A stretch of 5,639 bases of DNA from an uncultured Chloroflexota bacterium (GTDB lineage: Bacteria; Chloroflexota; Anaerolineae; Aggregatilineales; Phototrophicaceae). The stretch lies in the NCBI GenBank assembly GCA_937864975.1, contig CALMDI010000467.1, positions 1-5,639 on the forward strand, in the 5' to 3' direction. How positions within the stretch are numbered: the first letter of the stretch is position 1; the number at the start of each line of letters is the position of its first letter. A program made the position numbers and the translations under genes. Below the pieces are notes generated by a model. It did not search any database. It saw nothing but the letters and a program-made list of their open reading frames with translations, and had not been told where the DNA came from. Positions 1 through 5,639 of this stretch are shown here, piece by piece.

Positions 1-1164
1 CGCGCCTGTGTGGCCGACAAACGCTACGTTCTCGCCCGGCTCAATCGACAGGCTGAAGTGGTCAAGGACGACTTCGCCACTGTTGTAACGAAACACCACA
101 TCCTCAAAGTCAATCCTGCCGCGCATACCGTCCGCCGGCTCGCCGTCGGTTTGAACCACGCTGTTCTCCGCGTCCACCAACGCGAAGATGCGCTCGGTGG
201 CGCTCAACCCCTGCTGTAGCTGGCTCCAGAACGCCGACAGGTTGATGAACGGGAACAGGAAGCGATCCACGCCCTGCACAAACAGGTACCACGAGCCGAC
301 ATTAATCACCCCACCGATGACCTGTAGGGCACCCAGATAGAGGATCGCGCCGATCATAAAGCCGCCGACCGCGTTGAGTACCGGGAACACGAGCGCCAGC
401 ACGAAACCACGCCGCAGGTTGATCCTGTAGGACTGTTCGTTAATTGCCGCGAACTCGTCGTAGATCATGGCTTCGCGGCGGAAATTCTTGGCGACACTGA
501 TGCCGGTCACGCTTTCCTGAATGTTGTCGTTCACCGCCGCCATCGCGCGCGACCCCTGCCGCGTGGCGACGCGCGCGAAGTGTCGAAAGACCAGCGCAAT
601 GCCGATCACAAGCGGGGCGAGCAGCAGCAGGATCAGGGTAAGCTGGACATCTCGCCGGAACAGCACGACGATTAATACGCCCACTTCGATGATCTGGCTG
701 AAAATGTCGATGGTGATGAGCGAGACCTGATAAAACTCCTGCGTATCGCTGGTGATGCGGCTGACGACCTTGCCCGATTTTGTCTCGTCGTAGAAGGCGA
801 GGTCACGCTCGACGGCGGCGGCGAAGGCATCCTTTCGCATCTGGCTAACCACACTGCCCATCACGCGCGTGCCAAGCCGGATACGCAGCCAGTAAAACAC
901 GTAAGACAGCACCCCCGTCACGATCAGCGCGCCGAACAGCAGCACCAGATCGTTCAGTTGGTCGCCCGCCTCTAAACGGTCGATGCCGACGGAGACAAAG
1001 ATCGGAATGGACGACGCCATGACCGCGTCGACGAGGATTAATCCGAGCAGTCGCACCAGAAGCCGCCTGTGCGCGCGGAAATACTGCCCGATCCGCCGCA
1101 CCAGCGCCCGGTCGCCATACTTGCGGTCGTACTTTTCTTCGTGCAAGCTGCCGAAAAAGCCCAT
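1..1164 (-). CDS. ABC exporter half-transporter, second subunit of a pair (partial, C-terminus beyond left edge)
   Basis: This is the N-terminal 388 codons of a fused membrane/ATPase ABC exporter (type IV, MsbA/BmrA-like); the frame is open from the ATG at 1164 to base 1. Hydrophobic stretches near residues 33-60, 70-92, 147-169, 173-193, 252-275 and 281-305 fit the usual six helices. Family landmarks are FYDETKSGKVVSRITSD (124-140) and NIQESVTGISVAKNFRRE (214-231). The ATPase domain starts near 350 with the A-loop Tyr360 (FRY). The window ends inside Walker A (GHTGA, 384-388), so roughly 200 residues with signature, Walker B and H-loop are missing. The start is supported by AAGGAG eight bases upstream, and it follows the other ABC gene by 12 bases. 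The two probably form a heterodimer at the cytoplasmic membrane. This subunit is predicted to carry the canonical Walker B Glu, which is not visible here. The substrate (drug, lipid or peptide) cannot be told from sequence. Confidence 0.95.
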   Translation of the reverse strand, partial: MGFFGSLHEEKYDRKYGDRALVRRIGQYFRAHRRLLVRLLGLILVDAVMASSIPIFVSVGIDRLEAGDQLNDLVLLFGALIVTGVLSYVFYWLRIRLGTRVMGSVVSQMRKDAFAAAVERDLAFYDETKSGKVVSRITSDTQEFYQVSLITIDIFSQIIEVGVLIVVLFRRDVQLTLILLLLAPLVIGIALVFRHFARVATRQGSRAMAAVNDNIQESVTGISVAKNFRREAMIYDEFAAINEQSYRINLRRGFVLALVFPVLNAVGGFMIGAILYLGALQVIGGVINVGSWYLFVQGVDRFLFPFINLSAFWSQLQQGLSATERIFALVDAENSVVQTDGEPADGMRGRIDFEDVVFRYNSGEVVLDHFSLSIEPGENVAFVGHTGA

Positions 1165-1172
1165 GCCTGAAA

Positions 1173-1178
1173 CTCCTT
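1173..1178 (-). promoter_or_regulatory. Shine-Dalgarno overlapping upstream stop codon
   Basis: On the minus strand the sequence reads C-TAA-GGAG-TTTCAGGC-ATG. The AAGGAG motif shares two bases with the TAA stop of the upstream ABC gene and lies eight bases before the ATG at 1164. This fixes the start of the downstream subunit and suggests translational coupling, which would help produce the two subunits in equal amounts. Confidence 0.85.
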
Positions 1179-2982
1179 AGCGCCGCGGGTTCGCCGTCGT
1201 CGGCTCGGCGGATTTCGGCGCGGAACTACCTTCGTAGCGGGCGAAGATGCGCCGGTACGCTTCGGACGATTCGAGCAGCTCCTCGTGCTTGCCCTGCGCC
1301 ACCACGCGCCCTTTCTTCAACACGACGATATGATCCGCCCAGCGAATTTGCGACAGGCGGTGCGTGATCAGAAGCGTGGTGCGCCCGCGGGACGCCGTCC
1401 AGATGGCGCGCTGAATGTGGTCTTCGGTCGCGCTGTCGATGGCGCTCGTGCTGTCGTCCAGCACCAGAATCGGCGGGTCGGTGAGAAAGGCGCGGGCAAT
1501 CGCGAGGCGCTGGCGCTGCCCGCCGCTCAGCGTGACGCCGCGCTGACCGATCACCGTGTCGTAGCCGTCGGGAAAGCTCATGATGAACTCGTGCGCCTGC
1601 GCCTTCTTTGCCGCTTCTTCGACGCCTTCCTGAGTCGCGTCCATCTTGCCGAAGCGTATGTTGTCGCGGATGGTGCGGCTGAACAGGAAAATATCCTGTT
1701 CGATTACGCTGATCTGCGAGCGCAGCGCCGACAGTTTCCAGTCGCGCACGTCGACGCCATCGACCTTGACGCTGCCCGCGTTGACGTCGTAAATGCGATT
1801 CAGCAGCTTCATAACCGTCGTCTTGCCGGAACCGGTCTGCCCGACAATGGCGACGGTTTGCCCCGGCTGAACGCTGAAGGTCACGTCGTGCAGCACTTCC
1901 TGTCTCTCGACATATCCAAAATCGACGTGCTCGAACTCGACGGCTCCCTTCATAGGCGCGTCGTAGCCCTGAACATTCTGGTCGAGGTCGGTTTCGGCGG
2001 TGATGATATTCAGGATGCGCCTGGCGCTGGCATAGCCGAGCGTCAACTGAGAGAAGGCGCGAATTGAGCTAAAGACCGGGAAGCCGAACAGTGAAATTTG
2101 CCCGGTATACGCCACGATCTGCCCGATCTCAATCACGCCCTGTCTGTACAGAATGGCGGAGTGTAGAAAACCGAGGGTGTAGGCGAGACCGAGCAGCAGG
2201 ACAGGCAGGTAACGCGCTTCGAGGTTGCCCTGATGCACAACCGCGTCGCGCACCTGATCGGCAATCGTGTTGAAGCGCCGAATCTCCCGTCCTTCCTGCG
2301 CGCCTGCCTTGACAACCTGCAAGCCGTCGAGCGTTTCGGCAAGCTGCGCGTTCATGCGCCCAAAGCTTCCACGCACTTCCTGCGCGGCGGGGTTGAGCGC
2401 GCGAATGTAGCGATACTGGACGATGGCATACAGAATCACGAAGATCAGCGGGGTGAGGATCAGGCTCGGATGGATAATCAGCGGCGCGGCGAACACCGGC
2501 AGGATCAAAAACATGCTCGACCCGATGAGCAGGTTCATCCCCGGATTCATCATCAGATTCATTTCGCGCACGTCATTGGTAACGCGCGCCATAATTTCGC
2601 CGACCGGCTGGAAATCGTGGAACGTCATGCTCTTGCCGAGCAGGCTGGCGTAAAGCTCGTCGCGCACGTCGCGCTCGATGCGCTGCGCGAAAATTTCCGC
2701 CGAGAAGTTGCGCGTTAGCTGCAAGCTGGCGCGCAGGGTCTGCGAGACAATGACCGCGATTACCATCGTCGTGACCACCTGCATGTCCTGATTTTCCTGA
2801 ATCGCCGTGAACGCCAGCCCGATGTAATAGGGCATGACGGATGCCAGCGCGGCGTTGCTGAACGCGCCAAAGCCCATCAATACCGCGAAAATGGGCTGAC
2901 GGCGAATGTGCGCGAATATAAACCGAACCGGGCTGCGATGATCGGTTTTATACGTGCGACGCGCGACAAATTCGGAGGTCAT
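1177..2982 (-). CDS. ABC exporter half-transporter, probable degenerate-site subunit of a heterodimer
   Basis: Complete 601-aa ABC exporter with a six-helix membrane domain (hydrophobic stretches near 31-59, 68-90, 148-170, 172-192, 257-280, 286-305) followed by the ATPase domain. Visible ATPase motifs: A-loop Tyr357, Walker A GQTGSGKTT (381-389), Q-loop Gln429, signature LSGGQ (485-489), Walker B ILVLDD (505-510), D-loop SAID (513-516), switch His541. The residue after the Walker B Asp is Asp510, where hydrolysing subunits have Glu. In TM287/288, BmrCD and LmrCD, known heterodimeric exporters, this substitution marks the subunit whose own ATP site is poorly active. Its intact LSGGQ would complete the active site of the partner. 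The start has AAAGG five bases upstream; length is typical (about 580-620 aa). The C-terminal tail after about 585 is Ser/Ala/Pro-rich and probably unstructured. Multidrug or lipid export is likely, but the substrate is unknown. Confidence 0.96.
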   Translation of the reverse strand: MTSEFVARRTYKTDHRSPVRFIFAHIRRQPIFAVLMGFGAFSNAALASVMPYYIGLAFTAIQENQDMQVVTTMVIAVIVSQTLRASLQLTRNFSAEIFAQRIERDVRDELYASLLGKSMTFHDFQPVGEIMARVTNDVREMNLMMNPGMNLLIGSSMFLILPVFAAPLIIHPSLILTPLIFVILYAIVQYRYIRALNPAAQEVRGSFGRMNAQLAETLDGLQVVKAGAQEGREIRRFNTIADQVRDAVVHQGNLEARYLPVLLLGLAYTLGFLHSAILYRQGVIEIGQIVAYTGQISLFGFPVFSSIRAFSQLTLGYASARRILNIITAETDLDQNVQGYDAPMKGAVEFEHVDFGYVERQEVLHDVTFSVQPGQTVAIVGQTGSGKTTVMKLLNRIYDVNAGSVKVDGVDVRDWKLSALRSQISVIEQDIFLFSRTIRDNIRFGKMDATQEGVEEAAKKAQAHEFIMSFPDGYDTVIGQRGVTLSGGQRQRLAIARAFLTDPPILVLDDSTSAIDSATEDHIQRAIWTASRGRTTLLITHRLSQIRWADHIVVLKKGRVVAQGKHEELLESSEAYRRIFARYEGSSAPKSAEPTTANPRR

Positions 2983-2987
2983 GAGAA

Positions 2988-2992
2988 CCTTT
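2988..2992 (-). promoter_or_regulatory. Shine-Dalgarno of the complete ABC gene
   Basis: AAAGG on the minus strand lies five bases before the ATG at 2982. It sits in a ten-base perfect palindrome CCTTTAAAGG (2988-2997). The palindrome has no loop and could only pair as a dimer or as DNA, so any regulatory meaning is speculative. Confidence 0.6.
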
Positions 2993-3048
2993 AAAGGCTG
3001 AAAGCGACGACTTTATGTTAATGGAATTCGTTGAGTCTGGATAAGACC

Positions 3049-3077
3049 ATAATGGGGCTAAGCGGCTCTAAAGAGAA
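3049..3077 (-). promoter_or_regulatory. Weak candidate promoter for the ABC operon
   Basis: On the minus strand TTCTCT (3072-3077) and CATTAT (3049-3054) are 17 bases apart, matching three and four positions of the sigma70-type consensus. The leader would be about 60 bases. TAACAT, nearer the gene, is an alternative -10. Both are weak matches, and sigma-factor preferences of this organism are unknown. Confidence 0.2.
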
Positions 3078-3152
3078 CCCGCCGGAGCGCGACGCCGTGC
3101 AGGCAACGATGATTGCCACCTCGTCTAGGGTATCCAAGCGACCAACCAATGT

Positions 3153-3172
3153 CAACCGTCCATGAGGACAGG
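3153..3172 (+). repeat. 20-base direct repeat, copy 1
   Basis: The 20-mer caaccgtccatgaggacagg is identical to copy 2 at 3377-3396. It contains a small dyad, GTCC-ATGA-GGAC. Next to this copy AGGACAG (3165-3171) is also matched by CTGTCCT (3191-3197), a perfect seven-base inverted repeat with a 19-base loop. Together the two copies bracket the C/G-rich element. Confidence 0.9.
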
Positions 3173-3233
3173 GATAGGGCTATAGCAGAGCTGTCCTTAC
3201 ACCTTATTCCCCCATCCCCCACCCTCGCGCGGG

Positions 3234-3254
3234 GTTCCCGCCTTTGGTGGGAAC
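3234..3254. other. Hairpin 1 of the intergenic element
   Basis: GTTCCCGCC (3234-3242) pairs with GGTGGGAAC (3246-3254) across a three-base TTT loop: nine pairs, one of them G-T. No T-tract follows on either strand, so it is not a typical intrinsic terminator. Confidence 0.7.
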
Positions 3255-3258
3255 TTCA

Positions 3259-3277
3259 GTCGAGCCTCTGGCTCGAC
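3259..3277. other. Hairpin 2 of the intergenic element
   Basis: GTCGAGCC (3259-3266) and GGCTCGAC (3270-3277) form a perfect eight-base stem with a TCT loop, four bases after hairpin 1. The tandem spacing of two triloop hairpins resembles REP/BIME-type elements, but no known consensus was recognised. Confidence 0.7.
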
Positions 3278-3326
3278 CCCCTAAGCGCCCACAAGGAGGG
3301 AAGGGAGCCAGAAAAGTCTTCAGAAG

Positions 3327-3351
3327 CCCCTCCCTCTTTATGGGGGAGGGG
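3327..3351. other. Hairpin 3 of the intergenic element
   Basis: CCCCTCCCTC (3327-3336) pairs with GGGGGAGGGG (3342-3351) around TTTAT: ten pairs, one a G-T wobble. Its right arm is also the first half of the G-quadruplex motif, so the two structures are mutually exclusive on the plus strand. Confidence 0.65.
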
Positions 3352-3364
3352 TTTGGGGTGGGGG
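3342..3364 (+). other. G-quadruplex-forming motif
   Basis: Four G-runs of 5, 4, 4 and 5 bases are separated by loops of A, TTT and T on the plus strand, which is the non-template strand of the dehydrogenase gene. Runs of at least four G with loops of 1, 3 and 1 fit the most stable, parallel type of quadruplex. The motif ends about 113 bases before the GTG start. Confidence 0.7.
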
Positions 3365-3376
3365 TTACGGACTTTG

Positions 3377-3396
3377 CAACCGTCCATGAGGACAGG
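3377..3396 (+). repeat. 20-base direct repeat, copy 2
   Basis: Exact copy of 3153-3172, with copy starts 224 bases apart. Flanking bases differ on both sides apart from a few positions, so identity stops sharply. The copy overlaps the candidate -35 element of the dehydrogenase promoter. Confidence 0.9.
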
Positions 3397-3418
3397 CGCG
3401 CTCCGGCTGTGTTAAACT
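3389..3418 (+). promoter_or_regulatory. Candidate extended -10 promoter for the dehydrogenase gene
   Basis: TAAACT (3413-3418) is preceded by TGT, giving the TGn extended -10 form, with AGGACA (3389-3394) 18 bases upstream as a four-of-six -35. Transcription would begin near 3425, leaving a leader of about 50 bases. A good-looking TTGACA at 3443-3448 has no -10 partner at the right distance and would start transcription on top of the start codon. Confidence 0.3.
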
Positions 3419-3464
3419 CGTGGCGAAAGCGTGCTCCGCGTTTTGACAGGAACCAAGCTCGACC

Positions 3465-3470
3465 AGGGAG
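3465..3470 (+). promoter_or_regulatory. Shine-Dalgarno that sets the GTG start
   Basis: AGGGAG lies seven bases before GTG at 3478-3480. It supports this start over the upstream in-frame TTG at 3244, which would add 78 residues translated from the C/G-rich repeat. Confidence 0.8.
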
Positions 3471-3477
3471 AGTCGTT

Positions 3478-4446
3478 GTGAAGCCTACCGTCTTTGTCGC
3501 CCGCCGCATCCCCGACGCGGGATTAAAGATCATCGAGCCTGTCTGCGAGATGCAGGTCTGGGAAAACAGTCTGCCACCGCCTTACGAGAATTTGACGGCG
3601 CGCGTCAAAGGCGTCGACGGGATCCTGAGTCTGCTGACCGACCGGATCGACGGCGCGCTGATGGACGCCGCCGGAGCGCAGTTGAAGATCATCAGCCAGT
3701 ACGCCGTGGGTTACGACAATATCGACGTGGCGGCAGCGCGCGAGCGCGGAATTGCCATCGGGCATACGCCGGGCGTGCTGACCGAAGCGACCGCCGATCT
3801 CGCCTTTGCGCTGCTGATGGCGGCGGCGCGCCGGATTCAGGAAGGCGTCGAATACATTCGCGCGGGTCACTGGAAAACATGGGAACCCACCACGCTGCTC
3901 GGCGCGGATATTACGGGCGCGACCCTCGGCATTGTCGGGCTTGGGCGAATCGGCAAGGCAGTCGCCCGGCGAGCCGGCGGCTTCGACATGCGTATCCTCG
4001 CCCACAGCCCCAGCGCGACGGCGGAAACTGCCGCCGAAGCGGGCGTGACGCTGGTCGATCTGGACAGGCTGCTGCGCGAGTCGGATTTCGTCTCGCTGCA
4101 CGTTCCGCTGAACGCCCGCACGCGCCACCTCATCAACCGCGATACGCTGCGAAAGATGAAGCCGACCGCTATTCTCATCAACACCACGCGCGGTCCGGTA
4201 GTCGATCAACAGGCATTGTACGACGCGCTTTCCAGCGGCGTGATCGGCGCGGCGGCGCTCGACGTGACCGACCCGGAGCCGATGTCGCCCGACGACCCGC
4301 TGCTCCGGCTTCCGAACGCGCTGATTGTGCCGCACGTCGGGAGTGCCACGATCAAAACCCGCGACCGCATGGCGGTGATGGCGGCGGAAAATCTGGTCGC
4401 GGGCGTCACGGGCAAGCCGCTGCCGCACCCGGTTCCCTCCAAGTGA
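3478..4446 (+). CDS. D-isomer-specific 2-hydroxyacid dehydrogenase, glyoxylate/hydroxypyruvate reductase type
   Basis: Complete 322-aa cytosolic NAD(P)H-dependent oxidoreductase, close in pattern and length to glyoxylate reductase GyaR. The likely reaction is reduction of glyoxylate or hydroxypyruvate to glycolate or D-glycerate; other 2-oxoacids are possible. The substrate domain carries the YAVGYDNIDV motif (75-84). The coenzyme fold has GLGRIG (154-159). Catalytic residues are Arg238 (TTRGPVVD), Glu267 (DPEP) and His286 (PHVGSAT), all present. The residue that usually is Asp at the end of the second coenzyme strand is Ser177 (AHSP), so NADPH use is possible but unproven. The start is GTG with AGGGAG seven bases upstream; the GyaR-like N-terminus (MKPTVFVARRIP) begins exactly there. 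The next gene starts 13 bases after the stop. A phosphoglycerate dehydrogenase is unlikely because the C-terminal regulatory domain is absent. Confidence 0.93.
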   Translation: MKPTVFVARRIPDAGLKIIEPVCEMQVWENSLPPPYENLTARVKGVDGILSLLTDRIDGALMDAAGAQLKIISQYAVGYDNIDVAAARERGIAIGHTPGVLTEATADLAFALLMAAARRIQEGVEYIRAGHWKTWEPTTLLGADITGATLGIVGLGRIGKAVARRAGGFDMRILAHSPSATAETAAEAGVTLVDLDRLLRESDFVSLHVPLNARTRHLINRDTLRKMKPTAILINTTRGPVVDQQALYDALSSGVIGAAALDVTDPEPMSPDDPLLRLPNALIVPHVGSATIKTRDRMAVMAAENLVAGVTGKPLPHPVPSK

Positions 4447-4459
4447 TACGGAAACCAGG

Positions 4460-5639
4460 TTGAGCCGCGACAACGCCATAAAACGCGCGCCTCGCTGGGG
4501 CATCTCCGCCCTCTGGGTGGGCGTTGCCCTGCTGCTGCTCATCTGGATCACGCGCATCGTCGACATTGCCCGCTTCCCGTTCTTCCTGGACGAAGGGCTG
4601 CACGTCTATTTCAGCGAGGTCACGCTCCAGCAGCACCCGTTCGTCTACGCGAACCGCTATTACGTGCTGTCGTTGTGGTGGTGGAGCCTGCTCGGCGTGC
4701 CGTGGGAAGCGCCGCTGTGGCTGGCGCGCGTCGTCACCGTGCTGGCAGTCCTACCCGGCGTCGCCGCGCTGATCGCCATCGGTCGGCAGACTGGGGGGGC
4801 GTGGGGCGCGCTGCTCGGCGGCTTGCTTTACCTGTTCAGCACCTATCATTTCTTCTTTGACCGGCTGGCGATGGCAGACCCGATTTCGGCGTCGGCGGCG
4901 CTGGTCGCGGTCGCCGCGGGCTACCGGCTGGCGCGGCGCGTCCACCGGACGGACGCCATGCTCATGGGCGTCGCCGCCTTTCTCGCCGCGGGCGCGAAGC
5001 TGTCGGCGCTGCCCTTTCTCGGCATTCCGGTCGCGGCGGCGCTGGCGCTGTACCCGCCCGGCAGGGCGTCGCTCCGGCAGCGGGCGCGCTGGCTGGCGGT
5101 GGCGCTGGCGACCGAAGGCATTTTGTTCGGCGGGTTCGTCATCATGCTCATTGTTGCCCGGCGCAACCCGTTCGCCAACGCCGCGAATCACGTCGGATTG
5201 AGCGATGGCGGCATCGGGGACGTGCTGGCGCGCATCCCGCGCAGCGCGGGCACCATGCTGGAAAATTTGCAGGGCTTCGTGGGAACAGTTGGCTTGCTCG
5301 TGCTGGCGCTGGCGCTGGTGGCGCTGCTCGTGCGGCGGCGCTTCTATCTGCTGCTGTGCCTGATCGCGCCGACGGTGGTGTTTCTGCTCAGTGACATGCA
5401 GGGGTCGCGTTACTACGCCGCGCCGATGGGCGTCCTGCTGGCGTGTCTTGCCGTCGCCGCTGCCGACCTCACGCGGCATCAGGGTCAAGTCACGAAAGCC
5501 ATCGTGCTGGCGGTGGTAGCGGTGTGGGCGCTGCTGGCGTGGCTCCCGTTTGCGCGCCAGATGAACAGCGCGTCCAGCGCGATTGGGCTGCCGGAACGCG
5601 ATCACCGCGAATACGTGGCAAGCGACGCTTCCGGTTTCG
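4460..5639 (+). CDS. GT-C/GT39-type membrane glycosyltransferase, ArnT/PMT-like (partial, open at right edge)
   Basis: 393 codons of a polytopic membrane protein, rich in Leu, Ala and Val, with no stop before the edge. Roughly nine or more hydrophobic segments are visible (for example 15-33, 91-108, 113-131, 142-156, 166-198, 211-233, 273-291, 295-310, 319-336, 347-364). After the first helix, FPFFLDEG places Asp44-Glu45 in the first outer loop, the acidic motif of GT-C enzymes. RLAMADP (135-141) and the later SRYYAAP (316-322) match the pattern of the dolichyl-phosphate-mannose/ArnT family. The likely role is transfer of a sugar from a polyprenyl-phosphate donor to lipid, protein or cell-wall glycan outside the membrane; donor and acceptor are unknown. 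The start is inferred as TTG (4460), just before a basic stretch and the first helix; the ribosome site is weak (GGAAA). No in-frame ATG lies near this point. Thirteen bases separate it from the dehydrogenase stop. Confidence 0.8.
   Translation, partial: MSRDNAIKRAPRWGISALWVGVALLLLIWITRIVDIARFPFFLDEGLHVYFSEVTLQQHPFVYANRYYVLSLWWWSLLGVPWEAPLWLARVVTVLAVLPGVAALIAIGRQTGGAWGALLGGLLYLFSTYHFFFDRLAMADPISASAALVAVAAGYRLARRVHRTDAMLMGVAAFLAAGAKLSALPFLGIPVAAALALYPPGRASLRQRARWLAVALATEGILFGGFVIMLIVARRNPFANAANHVGLSDGGIGDVLARIPRSAGTMLENLQGFVGTVGLLVLALALVALLVRRRFYLLLCLIAPTVVFLLSDMQGSRYYAAPMGVLLACLAVAAADLTRHQGQVTKAIVLAVVAVWALLAWLPFARQMNSASSAIGLPERDHREYVASDASGF
4793..4799 (+). repeat. Seven-base G homopolymer inside the glycosyltransferase gene
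   Basis: A run of seven G encodes Gly-Gly and part of Ala around residues 112-114. The frame remains open on both sides, so the gene is intact in this copy. Such tracts can slip, giving on/off switching of surface-glycan genes or sequencing error; neither is shown here. Confidence 0.5.

Larger units (their letters stand above)
3203..3370. repeat. C-rich/G-rich intergenic repeat-like element (possible MITE or REP-type)
   Basis: The left arm (about 3209-3226) is runs of C separated by single A or AT. The right arm (about 3342-3365) is runs of G, roughly the reverse complement of the left, so the element has imperfect inverted ends. Between the arms lie three hairpins. Read on the minus strand it translates as TPTPNPSPIKREGL. 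From memory, such PNPSP-type peptides are a common artefact of dispersed intergenic repeats in bacterial genomes. No transposase is present, so if mobile it would be non-autonomous. Whether it is multi-copy cannot be seen in this window. The boundaries are approximate. Confidence 0.5.
2983..3477. other. Divergent intergenic region, about 495 bases, non-coding
   Basis: No convincing gene is seen on either strand. Short open frames exist, but their translations are low-complexity Pro/Gly/Arg-rich peptides derived from the C/G-rich repeat, and they lack a sensible ribosome binding site. The left part (about 3009-3055) is AT-rich compared with its surroundings and is the likely promoter zone for the leftward ABC genes. 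Bases 3060-3152 show nothing recognisable. The section 3153-3396 holds direct repeats, hairpins and a G-quadruplex motif (listed separately). The section 3397-3477 is the leader and promoter zone of the rightward dehydrogenase gene. Confidence 0.8.

Noticed and set aside
1285..2067. 260-codon plus-strand open frame within the ABC gene
   Set aside because: It runs antisense to the ATPase domain with all motifs intact on the minus strand; no domain or ribosome binding site was seen.
3234..3277. Paired hairpins as a transcription terminator
   Set aside because: No T-tract follows the stems on either strand, and the flanking genes are divergent, so neither would need a terminator here.
3153..3396. 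CRISPR array
   Set aside because: Only two repeat copies, 20 bases long and separated by about 204 bases of structured sequence; no cas gene is nearby.
3443..3448. Perfect TTGACA as the -35 of the dehydrogenase promoter
   Set aside because: The matching -10 position falls on GGGAGA, inside the ribosome binding site, and transcription would begin at or after the start codon.
3244..3477. N-terminal 78-residue extension of the dehydrogenase from an upstream TTG
   Set aside because: The extension is translated from the C/G-rich repeat and hairpins, resembles no dehydrogenase N-terminus, and has no Shine-Dalgarno, whereas GTG 3478 has one and matches the GyaR-like start.
3204..3533. 109-codon minus-strand frame containing TPTPNPSPIKREG
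   Set aside because: This peptide style is a spurious translation of intergenic repeats; the frame also runs into the start of the dehydrogenase gene and lacks a start site signal.
3523..4566. 347-codon open frame on the minus strand opposite the dehydrogenase gene
   Set aside because: It lies antisense to a gene with complete catalytic motifs. The translation is Arg/Gln/Gly-rich with no recognisable domain, as expected from the mirror frame of a GC-rich gene.
4751..5605. 284-codon minus-strand open frame opposite the glycosyltransferase
   Set aside because: The translation is almost entirely Arg, Gln, His and Ala, a shadow of the hydrophobic coding frame on the other strand, which has clear membrane segments and GT-C motifs.

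Overview
The window looks like ordinary chromosomal DNA from a GC-rich bacterium, most likely a member of the Chloroflexota (Anaerolineae-like). That placement is inferred from the style of the tandem ABC exporter pair (for example the MGFFGSLHEEKYDRKYGDR start), a GyaR-like dehydrogenase, a GT39-type membrane glycosyltransferase, and a C/G-rich intergenic repeat. No rRNA or other phylogenetic marker is present, so it is only moderately secure.

Left half (1-2982, minus strand): two tandem half-size ABC exporter genes read right to left. The upstream gene (1177-2982) is complete at 601 aa. The downstream gene (1-1164) is cut by the left edge inside its Walker A motif. They are 12 bases apart, and the Shine-Dalgarno of the second overlaps the stop codon of the first. 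This is the usual layout of a heterodimeric exporter. The complete subunit has Asp instead of the catalytic Glu after Walker B, so it is probably the degenerate-site partner.

Middle (2983-3477): about 495 bases of non-coding DNA between divergent genes. It holds weak promoter candidates on both sides, two identical 20-base direct repeats 224 bases apart, and between them a C-rich/G-rich repeat-like element with three strong hairpins and a compact G-quadruplex motif. This is the least explained part of the window.

Right half (3478-5639, plus strand): a complete D-2-hydroxyacid dehydrogenase of the glyoxylate/hydroxypyruvate reductase type (GTG start, 322 aa). After 13 bases comes a polytopic membrane protein of the GT-C/GT39 glycosyltransferase type (TTG start, 393 codons visible, open at the right edge). 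Their spacing suggests co-transcription, but their functions have no obvious link. No tRNA, CRISPR array, transposase or phage gene was seen.
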